DNA from: JBCCGR01 sp039029195
GTDB lineage: Bacteria; Pseudomonadota; Alphaproteobacteria; Rhizobiales; Rhizobiaceae
Reading direction: 5' to 3'
DNA: 64,000 nucleotides
Assembly (NCBI GenBank): GCA_039029195.1
Contig: JBCCGR010000012.1
Span: 37,507 to 101,506 of the forward strand
Part shown: positions 17,308 to 26,006 of the stretch, one piece after another
Layout of the letters: every line of letters begins with the position of its first letter
Numbering within the stretch: the first letter of the stretch is position 1
Notes under the pieces: model-generated
Database searches by the model: none
Told to the model about the DNA's origin: nothing
The model's input: only the letters and a program-made list of their open reading frames with translations
Translations under genes and position numbers: made by a program

Positions 17308-17929
17308 AGCGCCTTGCCTGCTGTCGTCTCATCCAGATGTGTGTAAACTTGGCAGCGATCAACACGCCAAGCCAGATCAGCACATCATCTGGAAAGAAGT
17401 CGAACAGGTACCAGTGCAAAAAAATGAGCGCCGTGGCTGGATAAAGCGCTCGATGGAGCGTTTTCCAGCCGCGACCGAGCCAACGTCGGGACAAGCGGTT
17501 TGATGTCAGGGCAAGCAGCAACATGACCATCAGGCCCAGCCACCCGACGCCAAGGTCGAGCTCAGTGGCCTCATAGATCAGTTCTTCAACATCTCCAATG
17601 TAGCGGATGTGGAACGCCGCATGCAGCGCACCATAGTAAAATGAAAGCAGTCCAAGGGGCTGCCGTCGGGCAATGAGCCAGCGACCAATGGCGGGGTTCA
17701 TGCCCGTTCGCTGAGCAACCAGCGAAAGTGGCGTGATGGCAAGGCAGACAACGAGCAACTGAACCGACCAGAACCCGGTCTCGTGCATCAGTTCAGGATA
17801 GTACCGCTCATGGCGCCAAAAATCCGCAACCATGGGCCAGGATGGCAGGAGCAATGCCGCATAGAACAGCGGCATTGAGTTGATGAGGCGCAGGATGAGA
17901 TTGATAAGTTTGCTCAAGGCCTCAATCAT
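17264..17929 (-). CDS. Ferric-reductase-like heme membrane protein, MsrQ/YedZ type
   Basis: 221 residues with about six hydrophobic helices. Histidines suited to bis-heme b ligation occur in A-L-H-A-A-F-H-I-R and W-K-T-L-H-R-A-L-Y-P-A-T-A-L-I-F-L-H-W-Y, the pattern of the MsrQ/YedZ (FRD) family. MsrQ passes electrons from quinols to MsrP, the periplasmic methionine-sulfoxide reductase, but no msrP lies next to it. The gene converges on the peroxiredoxin-like gene with a 44-base antisense overlap, so their 3' ends share sequence. A repeat pair lies immediately upstream of its start. Confidence 0.8.
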   Translation of the reverse strand: MIEALSKLINLILRLINSMPLFYAALLLPSWPMVADFWRHERYYPELMHETGFWSVQLLVVCLAITPLSLVAQRTGMNPAIGRWLIARRQPLGLLSFYYGALHAAFHIRYIGDVEELIYEATELDLGVGWLGLMVMLLLALTSNRLSRRWLGRGWKTLHRALYPATALIFLHWYLFDFFPDDVLIWLGVLIAAKFTHIWMRRQQARRSKPPFRAAGGYSQS

Positions 17930-17950
17930 CTTGCCCGAAGGTTCTTCCTG

Positions 17951-18023
17951 TCCTCATCCTGAGCCTTTCGAGGGATAGGACGCAGCCACCACTTGATTCG
18001 ACAGGCTCACCATCAGGTGGAAC
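17951..18023. repeat. Bipartite intergenic repeat, copy 1 (elements a and b)
   Basis: Element a (17951-17980) contains CATCCTGAGCCTTTCGAGGG and element b (about 17990-18023) contains GATTCGACAGGCTCACCATC. The same two elements, in the same relative order and orientation, occur at 36791-36910 (whole unit inverted) and 46637-46771. Here the spacer between a and b is shortened to about 10 bases. Outside the repeat, the 208-base gap between the MsrQ-like gene and gatB holds no gene. Confidence 0.65.
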
Positions 18024-18137
18024 CTCGCTCATCGATGTTCGACAGGAGTGCACGTCAGCTCAGTTGTTAGAAGCATCTGAGCGATGGGTGAAGCAAATGG
18101 AAATCACAAACCGGCGAGCACGGCTTGAGGAACGCCC

Positions 18138-19637
18138 CTACAGCCCCAACTTATCCTTCAAAAGCTGGTTGACCACCTTCGGATTGGCCTTGCCACCAGA
18201 GCTTTTCATCACCTGTCCGACAAACCAGCCAATCATATTTGGCTTGTCCTTGACCTTCTCAACTTGTGCCGGATTGTCAGCGATGATCTGGTCAACAACC
18301 GATTCAATTGCGCCCACGTCGGTCACCTGAGCCATGCCACGAGCGGTCACGACCTCTTTCGGGTCACCGCCCTCTTCCCAGATGATCTCAAACAGGTCCT
18401 TGGCAATCTTGCCGGAAATCGTGCCATCCTTGATGAGATCGACAATCGCACCAAGCTGAGCGGCGGAAATCGGTGTTTCGCCAATGGAAAGACCAGCCTT
18501 GTTGAGGGCGCCCAGAAGATCGTTGATCACCCAGTTCGCAGCCTGCTTGCCATCGCGGCCTTCAGCCACAATTTCAAAGAAGTCTGCAACATCCTTGTCG
18601 GCAACCAGAATGGAGGCGTCATAGGCGGTCAGACCGAGTTCTGACTTAAAGCGCTCTTTCTTGTCGTCCGGCAGTTCCGGCAGATCGCTGGCAAGCTCTT
18701 CCACCAGCGCATCGTCAAACTCCAAAGGCAGAAGATCAGGATCGGGGAAGTAGCGATAATCATGCGCCTCTTCCTTGGAACGCATGGAGCGCGTTTCACC
18801 CTTGCCGGGATCAAACAGGCGGGTTTCCTGATCAATCTCGCCGCCATCCTCCAGAATGGCAATCTGGCGCCGCGCTTCATACTCAATGGCCTGGCCAACA
18901 AAACGGATTGAGTTCACGTTCTTGATTTCGCATCGCGTGCCGAATTCACCTCCCGGTGCACGCACCGATACGTTTACATCGGCCCGCATAGACCCCTGCT
19001 CCATGTTCCCGTCACAGGTGCCCAGATAGCGCAGGATCGTACGCAGCTTCGTGAGATAGGCGCGTGCCTCTTCCGATGATCGAAGGTCGGGTTTCGACAC
19101 GATCTCCATCAGCGCCACGCCGGAACGGTTGAGATCCACATAGCTCATGGACGGGTGCTGGTCGTGCATCGATTTTCCCGCATCCTGTTCCAGATGCAGG
19201 CGCTCAATGCCGATCTCCACATCATCAAACTGCCCCTTCTTGTCAGGGCCAATGCTGATCGTGATGGTACCCTCACCGACAATCGGCTGCTTGAACTGGG
19301 AAATCTGATAGCCCTGCGGCAAGTCAGGATAGAAGTAGTTCTTGCGGTCGAACACCGAGCGTTTGTTGATCTGGGCTTTCAATCCAAGACCGGTGCGCAC
19401 AGCCTGCCGCACGCACTCTTCGTTGATCACCGGCAACATGCCCGGCATGGCCGCATCCACGAGCGACACATTGGCGTTCTGATCATTGCCAAACTCGGTC
19501 GACGCACCGGAAAACAGCTTTGACTGGCTGGTGACCTGGGCATGGACTTCCATGCCAATCACCATTTCCCAGTCCTGCTCAGCGCCTGGAATGAAGTTCT
19601 TCGGATCAGGGGTGCGTGTGTCGACGAGATCAGTCAT
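18138..19637 (-). CDS. gatB: Asp-tRNA(Asn)/Glu-tRNA(Gln) amidotransferase subunit B
   Basis: 499 residues. It opens with W-E-M-V-I-G-M-E-V-H-A-Q, the conserved start of the GatB cradle domain, followed by Y-F-Y-P-D-L-P-Q-G-Y-Q-I-S-Q, and ends with the helical YqeY/tail domain (N-P-K-V-V-N-Q-L-L). GatB carries the kinase site that activates the aminoacyl-tRNA before amidation. The gene is separated from gatA by an ICMT-like gene, a von Willebrand A gene and a trans-sulfuration gene, about 4 kb, whereas gatC, a GNAT and gatA stay together. All lie on the minus strand, but a single transcript is unlikely across the 110- and 213-base gaps. Confidence 0.97.
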   Translation of the reverse strand: MTDLVDTRTPDPKNFIPGAEQDWEMVIGMEVHAQVTSQSKLFSGASTEFGNDQNANVSLVDAAMPGMLPVINEECVRQAVRTGLGLKAQINKRSVFDRKNYFYPDLPQGYQISQFKQPIVGEGTITISIGPDKKGQFDDVEIGIERLHLEQDAGKSMHDQHPSMSYVDLNRSGVALMEIVSKPDLRSSEEARAYLTKLRTILRYLGTCDGNMEQGSMRADVNVSVRAPGGEFGTRCEIKNVNSIRFVGQAIEYEARRQIAILEDGGEIDQETRLFDPGKGETRSMRSKEEAHDYRYFPDPDLLPLEFDDALVEELASDLPELPDDKKERFKSELGLTAYDASILVADKDVADFFEIVAEGRDGKQAANWVINDLLGALNKAGLSIGETPISAAQLGAIVDLIKDGTISGKIAKDLFEIIWEEGGDPKEVVTARGMAQVTDVGAIESVVDQIIADNPAQVEKVKDKPNMIGWFVGQVMKSSGGKANPKVVNQLLKDKLGL

Positions 19638-19694
19638 GAATGTACAAGAGCGGGAGGAAATCAGCCCCGCTCTTGCCAGATGTTGAAGTGCTTG

Positions 19695-20390
19695 TCAGCC
19701 CTTCAAATGTGGTATCAGCCTTGGAGTACGATCTGCATATTCTTCCCAGCTATCACCGAACTGGTCCTTCATCATCAGTTCTTCAGCATCAATCCGCATC
19801 AGATAGAGGATCAAAAACGCCACAAGTCCAAGCGGGCCGGCAATCCAATTGTTCAAAACCAAAAGTTGACCGAACACGATCAGAAAAATTGCGCTGTACA
19901 TCGGATGGCGAATGAATCGATAAACGCCGCTAACAACCAGCTCATGCTCCCGCCGCAACTCCAATTCCGCTGACCAGTTTTTTCCCAGATCGGCATGAGA
20001 CCGCCAAAATAGAAATAGCCCGGCAACTCCGACAACGATTCCCGCAGTCAACTGCAAAGGTGAGGCGATATAGGCTGCAAAGTCGAAAATTGGTGTGCCA
20101 ATCGTGACTATGGGAACGAGCGCCATACCAAGAAACACGAGGAATACCATCACTGATTCTCGCGACTTGTGCCTTTGCTCTGCAACCTCCTTATCGGGTC
20201 CCGATGTCAACCAAAGTCGAATCGCAAAACAAGCCGCCAATAAAGCCAGAAACACCAGTGCAGGATAAGGGGCACCCCGCCACATGGCCGCGGCGCCTGC
20301 CGCGATCATAATTCCAAAAGGGATTAGATTATTGATCAACGCACCAACCTCCAAAAAGACGGCACGATGAGGGCTTGATTTCGTCCGCAT
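19695..20390 (-). CDS. Isoprenylcysteine carboxyl methyltransferase-family membrane protein
   Basis: 231 residues with five or six hydrophobic helices. The C-terminal catalytic part shows L-V-V-S-G-V-Y-R-F-I-R-H-P-M-Y-S-A followed by a further helix and E-E (DAEELMM), which form the S-adenosylmethionine site in ICMT/PEMT-type enzymes. Bacterial members methylate small lipophilic or unknown acceptors, so the substrate is open. It begins upstream of gatB by 58 bases and may be co-transcribed with it. The N-terminal helices are followed by a cytosolic loop rich in Lys and Arg. Confidence 0.8.
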   Translation of the reverse strand: MRTKSSPHRAVFLEVGALINNLIPFGIMIAAGAAAMWRGAPYPALVFLALLAACFAIRLWLTSGPDKEVAEQRHKSRESVMVFLVFLGMALVPIVTIGTPIFDFAAYIASPLQLTAGIVVGVAGLFLFWRSHADLGKNWSAELELRREHELVVSGVYRFIRHPMYSAIFLIVFGQLLVLNNWIAGPLGLVAFLILYLMRIDAEELMMKDQFGDSWEEYADRTPRLIPHLKG

Positions 20391-20552
20391 TGTACCGGTT
20401 CAAACCGGCGCTAAGGCCAGTTTCTCAAGGATGCGGTCCAGTGGAAGTATAAGACAGATTGGATTGTCGTAACAGTCTGCAGACGCGCTCGCGTCTCCTT
20501 TTCACGCAGGGGTGCCTGCCAAGCGTTTGTTCCAAAGTTAACTTTTATTTTT

Positions 20553-20577
20553 GGAGGTTCCTCAAACGGGAACCTCC
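20553..20577. other. Perfect 9-bp hairpin downstream of the von Willebrand A gene
   Basis: GGAGGTTCC at 20553-20561 pairs with GGAACCTCC at 20569-20577 around a 7-base loop, 26 bases beyond the stop at 20604. No U-tract follows on the minus strand (it reads A-rich), so a classical terminator is not evident; it may protect the 3' end of the mRNA or act as a weak Rho-assisted stop. The 213-base gap holds no gene. Confidence 0.5.
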
Positions 20578-20603
20578 GCTGATAAAAATGCAACGTGAGA
20601 CAA

Positions 20604-22280
20604 TCACTTGACTTCCGTTTCTGTGCGTTCTCCGGCGGCCACATTCACAGTGACAGACTTTTTCTCACCCTTTGTGTCCTTGCCGATGATGGCGACGACA
20701 TTGTACTCGCCTGCAGGCATGGTGACCTGATATTTCGGGCCGTACTTGCCGGGGTACTTCTTCACCTTTCCCTGAATGTTCTTTTTCGTGCCGAATATGT
20801 CGATCCGGTAAGCGCCGGGTGCGCTGATTGCCAATACACCGGCGTTCAAGTCCACCAGAACTTCAGTGGCTTCATTTGGCGTGATCTCAAACGGCTCTGA
20901 GAATACAGTTGCCAGTCCCATGCGGGCTTCCACCACATATTTGCCCGGAGCCAGCAGGAACTGGCCAAGCTTTCCATATTTGGTTTCAAACCGCTTGCGC
21001 TTGCCCTGCAGGTTTTTCTTGGCACCAAACACCTGCAGGCGCAGATTGCCGCTTTCCACCCGGGGGCCTTCACCGGAATACGCAGCGCCAGCTTTCAGCA
21101 GACCTGCCGCAACCACGATGGTTTTCCTGATTGTTTCGCCGGCTTTGACCTCAATTGTCTCTTCTGCGGTGGCCTTGCCAATGCGGGCCCAAAGCCTCGC
21201 TTCTCCGGCAGGGATGAACGCAACATTTTGCCCGTAACCTGTAATGCGCTGCTTCTTACCCCAATTGATGTCGATCCGGGCATTCTTGTTGATGTCCGCG
21301 CCTTCTGCCGGAGCTGCAGACAGTCTCAGCAGACCGACATTCATATTGATGCCACGCTTCAGGGCTTCGGTATCGGAGAGTGTGAAAACACTCTCAACCG
21401 ACACCTTGTTGACGCGGGTGATCACCGTGTACTCACCGGCGGGAAGCTTGATGTTCAGCGCATCGCCGTAAGAAACGTGGGCGCGTTTCTTGGCACGAAC
21501 CCCATCCTCAGATGGATAAACGTCCCAACGAACAGAACCGGAGTCCAATTCAACAGTGTCACTCATCATCGCCTGTAGCTGCAGGTTATGCTTGAAGGCC
21601 GGCTTTGGCTTCGGGGCGGGTTTGGGTTCAGGCTTCGGTGCAGGTGCTGCTGCAACCGTTTCCACCAGTGCGCTGGAAAGATCAGCCGCATCAGAGGCCT
21701 GACGATAGATGCCACCTGTGCGTTCCGCGATGCACGAAACCTTCTTTCCCTGTTCTGCAGTCAGACCAAATCCGATCACATGGGCGGTGAAATCGACGCC
21801 GGCTTTCTCAAGCTCAGTCGCAAGAGCACATGGATCTGCATTGCAGGTTTCGATACCATCGGTGATGAGGATCACGGTCGCCTTGTCTTCGGTGTAGCGC
21901 AGGCTTTCCGCGGCCAGACGCACAGAATCAGAAAGCGGGGTTTTACCTTTTGGGCTCAACCCGTTGACGGCGGATGCAATCGACCCCTTGGTTCCCGCTG
22001 CCGGTTTGACCATCTCTTCGATGTCCTTGCAGACACCTTTTTCCCGGTGACCATAGGCGATAAGTCCAAGTTCCAGATCGTTGGGCAGCCCTTGAAGGAC
22101 GGTTCCAAGCGTTTCCTTCGCGATTTCAATCTTGGCTTTGCCGCCAATCTGACCCCACATTGAGCCGGACGCGTCCAGAACGATCATGGCCTTGTCGGCG
22201 GCGTGTGCCGCAGGCGCCACGGACAGTATGGACGCACCGAGCATCAACGATGCCGCGGTTGAAACCAGTCGGGAAATCAT
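20604..22280 (-). CDS. Exported von Willebrand factor A protein with four beta-sandwich repeats
   Basis: 558 residues. A signal peptide (cut after AHA, about residue 28) leads into a VWA domain with an intact MIDAS: D-A-S-G-S at 36-40, a threonine in K-T-P-L-S, and I-T-D-G near residue 140. Cysteines at K-V-S-C, G-V-C-K and C-N-A-D-P-C may form disulfides. A Pro/Lys-rich hinge (PKPEPKPAPKPKP) at about 212-226 separates it from four repeats of roughly 75-85 residues, each with a PAGEY-like turn at about 280, 355, 441 and 520. Such repeats resemble carboxypeptidase-regulatory-like sandwiches. It probably binds a metal-dependent partner in the periplasm. An inverted repeat lies in its leader region. 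Confidence 0.82.
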   Translation of the reverse strand: MISRLVSTAASLMLGASILSVAPAAHAADKAMIVLDASGSMWGQIGGKAKIEIAKETLGTVLQGLPNDLELGLIAYGHREKGVCKDIEEMVKPAAGTKGSIASAVNGLSPKGKTPLSDSVRLAAESLRYTEDKATVILITDGIETCNADPCALATELEKAGVDFTAHVIGFGLTAEQGKKVSCIAERTGGIYRQASDAADLSSALVETVAAAPAPKPEPKPAPKPKPAFKHNLQLQAMMSDTVELDSGSVRWDVYPSEDGVRAKKRAHVSYGDALNIKLPAGEYTVITRVNKVSVESVFTLSDTEALKRGINMNVGLLRLSAAPAEGADINKNARIDINWGKKQRITGYGQNVAFIPAGEARLWARIGKATAEETIEVKAGETIRKTIVVAAGLLKAGAAYSGEGPRVESGNLRLQVFGAKKNLQGKRKRFETKYGKLGQFLLAPGKYVVEARMGLATVFSEPFEITPNEATEVLVDLNAGVLAISAPGAYRIDIFGTKKNIQGKVKKYPGKYGPKYQVTMPAGEYNVVAIIGKDTKGEKKSVTVNVAAGERTETEVK

Positions 22281-22333
22281 AAATCACCTCTCCAATCATC
22301 AAGTCTTTGAACTGTAGACAATATTTCACACAG

Positions 22334-22359
22334 TATGGCGTGACCATAGTCACACCATA
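22334..22359. promoter_or_regulatory. Near-perfect inverted repeat upstream of the von Willebrand A gene
   Basis: TATGGCGTGAC at 22334-22344 faces GTCACACCATA at 22349-22359 (one mismatch) across the four bases CATA. It lies 54-79 bases upstream of the ATG at 22280, and 32-57 bases after the stop of the trans-sulfuration gene. No U-run follows on the minus strand, so an operator for a dimeric regulator is more likely than a terminator. The cognate protein is unknown. Confidence 0.45.
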
Positions 22360-22390
22360 TTCGTGACGGGAATGTGATCAATTGGGGTGG

Positions 22391-23602
22391 TCAGGTCAAC
22401 ACGCGGTCAAGATCGGCGATCAGATCTTCGGCATCTTCCAGCCCGACTGACAGGCGGAAGATACCGTCACCTGCATAGTCGCGATAGGATTGAAGCTGTT
22501 TTCCTTTCAGGCGGAACGAGCTTTCCATAAGGCCATCCGTAGGCATCCAAAAGATCAGACTGCGATGATGGCCAAGAGAAACGGCATAGTGGATCACCTG
22601 CAGCTCATCGACCATTTTTGCGGCAAGCGCTTCACCATCTGCTTCACCGCCCACCTGAAAGGCGAGCATGCCTGACGTGTTGACCATCTGCCTTTTTGCA
22701 AGGTCGTGTTGGGGATGGCTTTCAAGTCCGGGATAAATGACCTGCGTCACCTTTGAGTGATCTTCAAGAAACCGCGCAACCGCAAGCGCACCATCCCGAT
22801 GTGCCCTCATGCGCAACGGCAGGGTCGACGCTCCACGAGCAATCAACCAGGCGTTGAACGGAGAAAGAATGCCGCCATGATGGATTGAGGATTCAAGATT
22901 AAGTGCCTTGATATCCTTGGCTGAACCACAAACTGCCCCACCGATAGCATCCCCATGACCGCCAATATATTTGGTGATCGAATGCATGATGTAGTCAACG
23001 CCAAGAGCTTGTGCATCCTGTCCCAGCGGTGAAGCAAATGTGGCATCGCATGACAGTTTTGCCCCGGCAGAATGTGCGATTTTCGCAATCGCTGCGATGT
23101 CCGTCAGCCGACAGATCGGGTTCACCGGCGTTTCAATATGCACGAGCTTTGTGTTGGGTCGCATGGCGTCCGCAACAGCCCCAACATCACTCATGTCAAC
23201 GAAGCTAACCTCAATGCCGAAGCGCGGCAGCGTATCGCGGGCCAGTTCCGCAACACCGGCATAGGAGACATCGGAAACCACGGCGTGATCACCGGACGAA
23301 AGAACAGTCAGGAAAATTGCTGTTGCTGCTGCCATGCCCGATGCAAAGCAGGCGCAAGCTTCGGTGCCTTCCAGCGCAGCAAGTTTGTTTTCCAACGCGC
23401 GGACCGAAGGATTGGCCCACCTCCCATAAAGAAACGGGCTTTCGTCCGTCAGATCATGCGCGGAAAAACCGGCAGGTTCATCAACCACATAGGTTGATGA
23501 CATGACGATATTAGGCGCCGATGCTCCGGTGACGGGATCAGGCGCCTCGCCCGCATGAATGGCCGTTGTGCTCTTACCCGTGTAGGCGTTTGATTTGGCC
23601 AA
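22391..23602 (-). CDS. PLP-dependent trans-sulfuration enzyme (cystathionine gamma-synthase / methionine gamma-lyase family)
   Basis: 403 residues. The PLP lysine is in H-S-I-T-K-Y-I-G-G-H-G-D near residue 212, with the substrate region Y-G-R-W-A-N-P-S near 60 and E-T-P-V-N-P near 157; F-A-S-G-M-A-A-A precedes the cofactor. The family interconverts cystathionine, cysteine, homocysteine and methionine. The subclass cannot be fixed from sequence alone: the rhizobial type is often named cystathionine gamma-synthase-family. It starts 4 bases after the gatA stop on the same strand, so it is probably translated from the gatCA transcript. Confidence 0.88.
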   Translation of the reverse strand: MAKSNAYTGKSTTAIHAGEAPDPVTGASAPNIVMSSTYVVDEPAGFSAHDLTDESPFLYGRWANPSVRALENKLAALEGTEACACFASGMAAATAIFLTVLSSGDHAVVSDVSYAGVAELARDTLPRFGIEVSFVDMSDVGAVADAMRPNTKLVHIETPVNPICRLTDIAAIAKIAHSAGAKLSCDATFASPLGQDAQALGVDYIMHSITKYIGGHGDAIGGAVCGSAKDIKALNLESSIHHGGILSPFNAWLIARGASTLPLRMRAHRDGALAVARFLEDHSKVTQVIYPGLESHPQHDLAKRQMVNTSGMLAFQVGGEADGEALAAKMVDELQVIHYAVSLGHHRSLIFWMPTDGLMESSFRLKGKQLQSYRDYAGDGIFRLSVGLEDAEDLIADLDRVLT

Positions 23603-23605
23603 GAC

Positions 23606-25090
23606 CTACCACCAGCGTTCTGCTTTGAACTGACCTGCAGCCCGTTCAATCACATGGCCGGTCTGGAACAGCGTTTCCTCGTCGAACGGACGGCCAATGA
23701 GCTGAAGTCCGAGCGGAAGTCCATCGTTTGATAGCCCCGCCGGAACTGCGATGCCTGGCAATCCGGCCATGTTCACCGTCACGGTGAATACGTCATTCAG
23801 ATACATCTGAACCGGGTCGGCTTTCTTTTCCTCATCACCAATCTCAAACGCCGCCGACGGTGTCGCGGGCGTGAGGATTGCATCAATCCCGTCCGCATAG
23901 ACTGTTTCAAAATCCTGCTTGATGAGCGTGCGCACTTTCTGCGCCCGCAGATAATAGGCGTCATAGTAACCAGCAGAAAGCACATAGGTGCCAATGAGCA
24001 CCCGGCGAACGACTTCATCGCCAAACCCGGCTGCGCGTGTGTTCTCATACATGCCGGTGATGTCGTCGCCGTCCACCCGAAGCCCGTATTTCACGCCGTC
24101 ATAGCGTGCGAGATTGGATGAAGCCTCAGCCGGGGCCACAATGTAGTAGGCGGGAAGCGCATATTTCGTGTGCGGCAACGAGATATCAACAATCTCCGCG
24201 CCGGCATCCCGCATCATCTCAATACCCGTCTGCCAAAGGGTCTCGATTTCATCCGGCATGCCATCCATGCGATATTCTTTCGGAATGCCAATTTTCTTGC
24301 CCTTGATCGACTGCCCGATCGCGGCTTCATAATCTGGCACCGCACGATCCACGGACGTGGTGTCTTTTTGGTCCACTGACGCCATGGACTGGAGCATGAT
24401 CGCAGCATCCCGAACGTCTTTGGTGATGGGTCCCGCCTGATCGAGTGATGAGGCAAATGCCACCATGCCCCATCGGGAGCAGCGGCCATAGGTCGGTTTG
24501 ATGCCAACAGTGCCCGTGAATGCGGCTGGCTGGCGAATGGAACCACCGGTGTCAGACGCCGTCGCTGCAAGGCAGAGGTCCGCTGCGACTGCCGATGCGG
24601 ACCCACCGGACGAACCACCGGGAACCAGACCGGCATTGCTTTCGGTCTTACCCTTCCACGGGTTGGTGACTGCACCGTAGTGGGAGGTTTCATTGGAAGA
24701 ACCCATGGCAAACTCGTCCATGTTGAGTTTGCCAAGCATCACCGCGCCATCGTCCCACAGATTCTGCGTGACGGTCGATTCATATTCCGGCTTGAATCCA
24801 TCCAGAATGTGGCTGCATGCCTGAGTGTGAACGCCCTTGGTGGCGTAAAGATCCTTCACACCGATCGGCAGGCCTTCAAGCGCTCGTCCTTCTCCGCTCG
24901 CGAGTTTTTCATCACTCGCTTTGGCCATGTCGCGGGCCTTGTCTGCGCATACGGCGACATAGGCATTGAGTGATGGATTTGCAGCCTCAATCGCATCCAG
25001 ACACGCATTGGTGAGTTCCAGCGCAGAAACCGACTTTTCGCGCAGTTTGTCGCGCGCATCGGCAAGGGTCAGGCGGGTCAGTTCAGACAT
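23606..25090 (-). CDS. gatA: Asp-tRNA(Asn)/Glu-tRNA(Gln) amidotransferase subunit A
   Basis: 494 residues of the amidase signature family. The catalytic triad is visible as K79 in G-V-K-D-L-Y, cis-Ser S160 in G-G-S-S-G-G-S-A, and nucleophile S184 in D-T-G-G-S-I-R-Q-P-A. GatA releases ammonia from glutamine, which travels to GatB to amidate Asp-tRNA-Asn or Glu-tRNA-Gln. It begins with M-S-E-L-T-R-L-T-L. The gene is 29 bases downstream of a GNAT gene and is followed after 3 bases by the trans-sulfuration gene. Confidence 0.97.
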   Translation of the reverse strand: MSELTRLTLADARDKLREKSVSALELTNACLDAIEAANPSLNAYVAVCADKARDMAKASDEKLASGEGRALEGLPIGVKDLYATKGVHTQACSHILDGFKPEYESTVTQNLWDDGAVMLGKLNMDEFAMGSSNETSHYGAVTNPWKGKTESNAGLVPGGSSGGSASAVAADLCLAATASDTGGSIRQPAAFTGTVGIKPTYGRCSRWGMVAFASSLDQAGPITKDVRDAAIMLQSMASVDQKDTTSVDRAVPDYEAAIGQSIKGKKIGIPKEYRMDGMPDEIETLWQTGIEMMRDAGAEIVDISLPHTKYALPAYYIVAPAEASSNLARYDGVKYGLRVDGDDITGMYENTRAAGFGDEVVRRVLIGTYVLSAGYYDAYYLRAQKVRTLIKQDFETVYADGIDAILTPATPSAAFEIGDEEKKADPVQMYLNDVFTVTVNMAGLPGIAVPAGLSNDGLPLGLQLIGRPFDEETLFQTGHVIERAAGQFKAERWW

Positions 25091-25119
25091 GAATTCGGGT
25101 CTCGTCTAAGAAGTTCGAT

Positions 25120-25608
25120 TTAGTTTTGTTGATCCGTGGCGGCAGCTGTCAGCGGCTTTCGATAGAAAATCGAATAGCCGGTGTCTTCATAGTCGAGCAC
25201 CGCGCCGCAACGTTCAAAACCGGCACGCTCATAAACCCGCCATGCGGCGGGATGTTTATCGCCGGTTTCAAGAACCAATTCCTGATAGTTCTCTTTGGCG
25301 GCCAAAGCCTCGATCCTTTCAAGAATTTTCCCGCCGATGCCGTTTCCCTGCGCTTCCGGTCGCGTGTACATGCGCTTGACCTCAGCCGCAGGGCCAGAAT
25401 GACGTTTGAAGGCTCCAATCGCCACCGCATCACCATCGATCCGACCCACAAACAGCGTTGTTTCGGGCTCCGCCATTTCTTCAACAGTCATGTGATAACA
25501 ATATTCTGCCGGCGTTAGTTCAAGCAACGCTTCATTTAGCTCGCCAATTAGTCTCCGCACGTCGTCCTGCAGCGGGGTCTCTTCGGCAATGTCAGCGGTT
25601 GCTGCCAT
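25120..25608 (-). CDS. GNAT-family N-acetyltransferase within the gat operon
   Basis: 162 residues. The acetyl-CoA loop is T-R-P-E-A-Q-G-N-G-I-G-G-K, followed by L-E-R-I-E-A-L-A and E-T-G-D-K-H-P-A-A-W-R-V-Y-E-R-A-G-F. The N-terminal 70 residues contain an acidic helix and a Y-x-Y-H-M segment. Its start codon region overlaps the gatC stop (both use base 25608), implying translational coupling, so it is made with the amidotransferase. The acceptor is unknown; a link to translation is suggested only by position. Confidence 0.85.
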   Translation of the reverse strand: MAATADIAEETPLQDDVRRLIGELNEALLELTPAEYCYHMTVEEMAEPETTLFVGRIDGDAVAIGAFKRHSGPAAEVKRMYTRPEAQGNGIGGKILERIEALAAKENYQELVLETGDKHPAAWRVYERAGFERCGAVLDYEDTGYSIFYRKPLTAAATDQQN

Positions 25609-25895
25609 TATTCCACCACTTTGGGGACCGCAAAGAAGTGATCCTCGCTCACCGGCGCGTTGGATACGATGTCGTCGGCCTTGTTCCCGTCGGTAACGGC
25701 ATCGACGCGCTTTTTCATGTCCGTTTCCACGACCGCGGTCATTGGTTCGACATTGTCCACGTTCACTTCAGACAATTGTTCGACAAAACCCAAGATCGTG
25801 TTGAGTTCTCCACGAAGGGTTTCCGCCTGATCGTCGGAGACGGCAATGCGCGCGAGTTTTGCCACGCGCTTTACGGTTTGTGTGTCAACGGACAT
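25608..25895 (-). CDS. gatC: Asp-tRNA(Asn)/Glu-tRNA(Gln) amidotransferase subunit C
   Basis: 95 residues starting M-S-V-D-T-Q-T-V-K-R-V-A-K-L-A-R, the conserved beginning of GatC, and ending F-F-A-V-P-K-V-V-E, its typical end. GatC wraps around GatA and GatB and stabilises their interface. A longer frame begins at 25931 but adds 12 unrelated residues; the ATG at 25895 has GGAAGT upstream. It is the first gene of the gatC-GNAT-gatA-trans-sulfuration cluster. The 111-base region upstream, toward the MBL gene, would hold the promoter. Confidence 0.95.
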   Translation of the reverse strand: MSVDTQTVKRVAKLARIAVSDDQAETLRGELNTILGFVEQLSEVNVDNVEPMTAVVETDMKKRVDAVTDGNKADDIVSNAPVSEDHFFAVPKVVE

Positions 25896-26006
25896 GAGAA
25901 CTTCCCGGAAGTGCCACCCATCGGTGGCCAAGCGATATCGTCAGCAGCAGCCTATAACCGGACCACCGGAAATCAGCAATGGCGCAATTGGTTCGATGCC
26001 CCGGAT

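Noticed and set aside
20553..20577. Intrinsic terminator of the von Willebrand A gene
   Set aside because: The stem is perfect but A-rich, not U-rich, sequence follows on the coding strand, so it is listed only as a hairpin.
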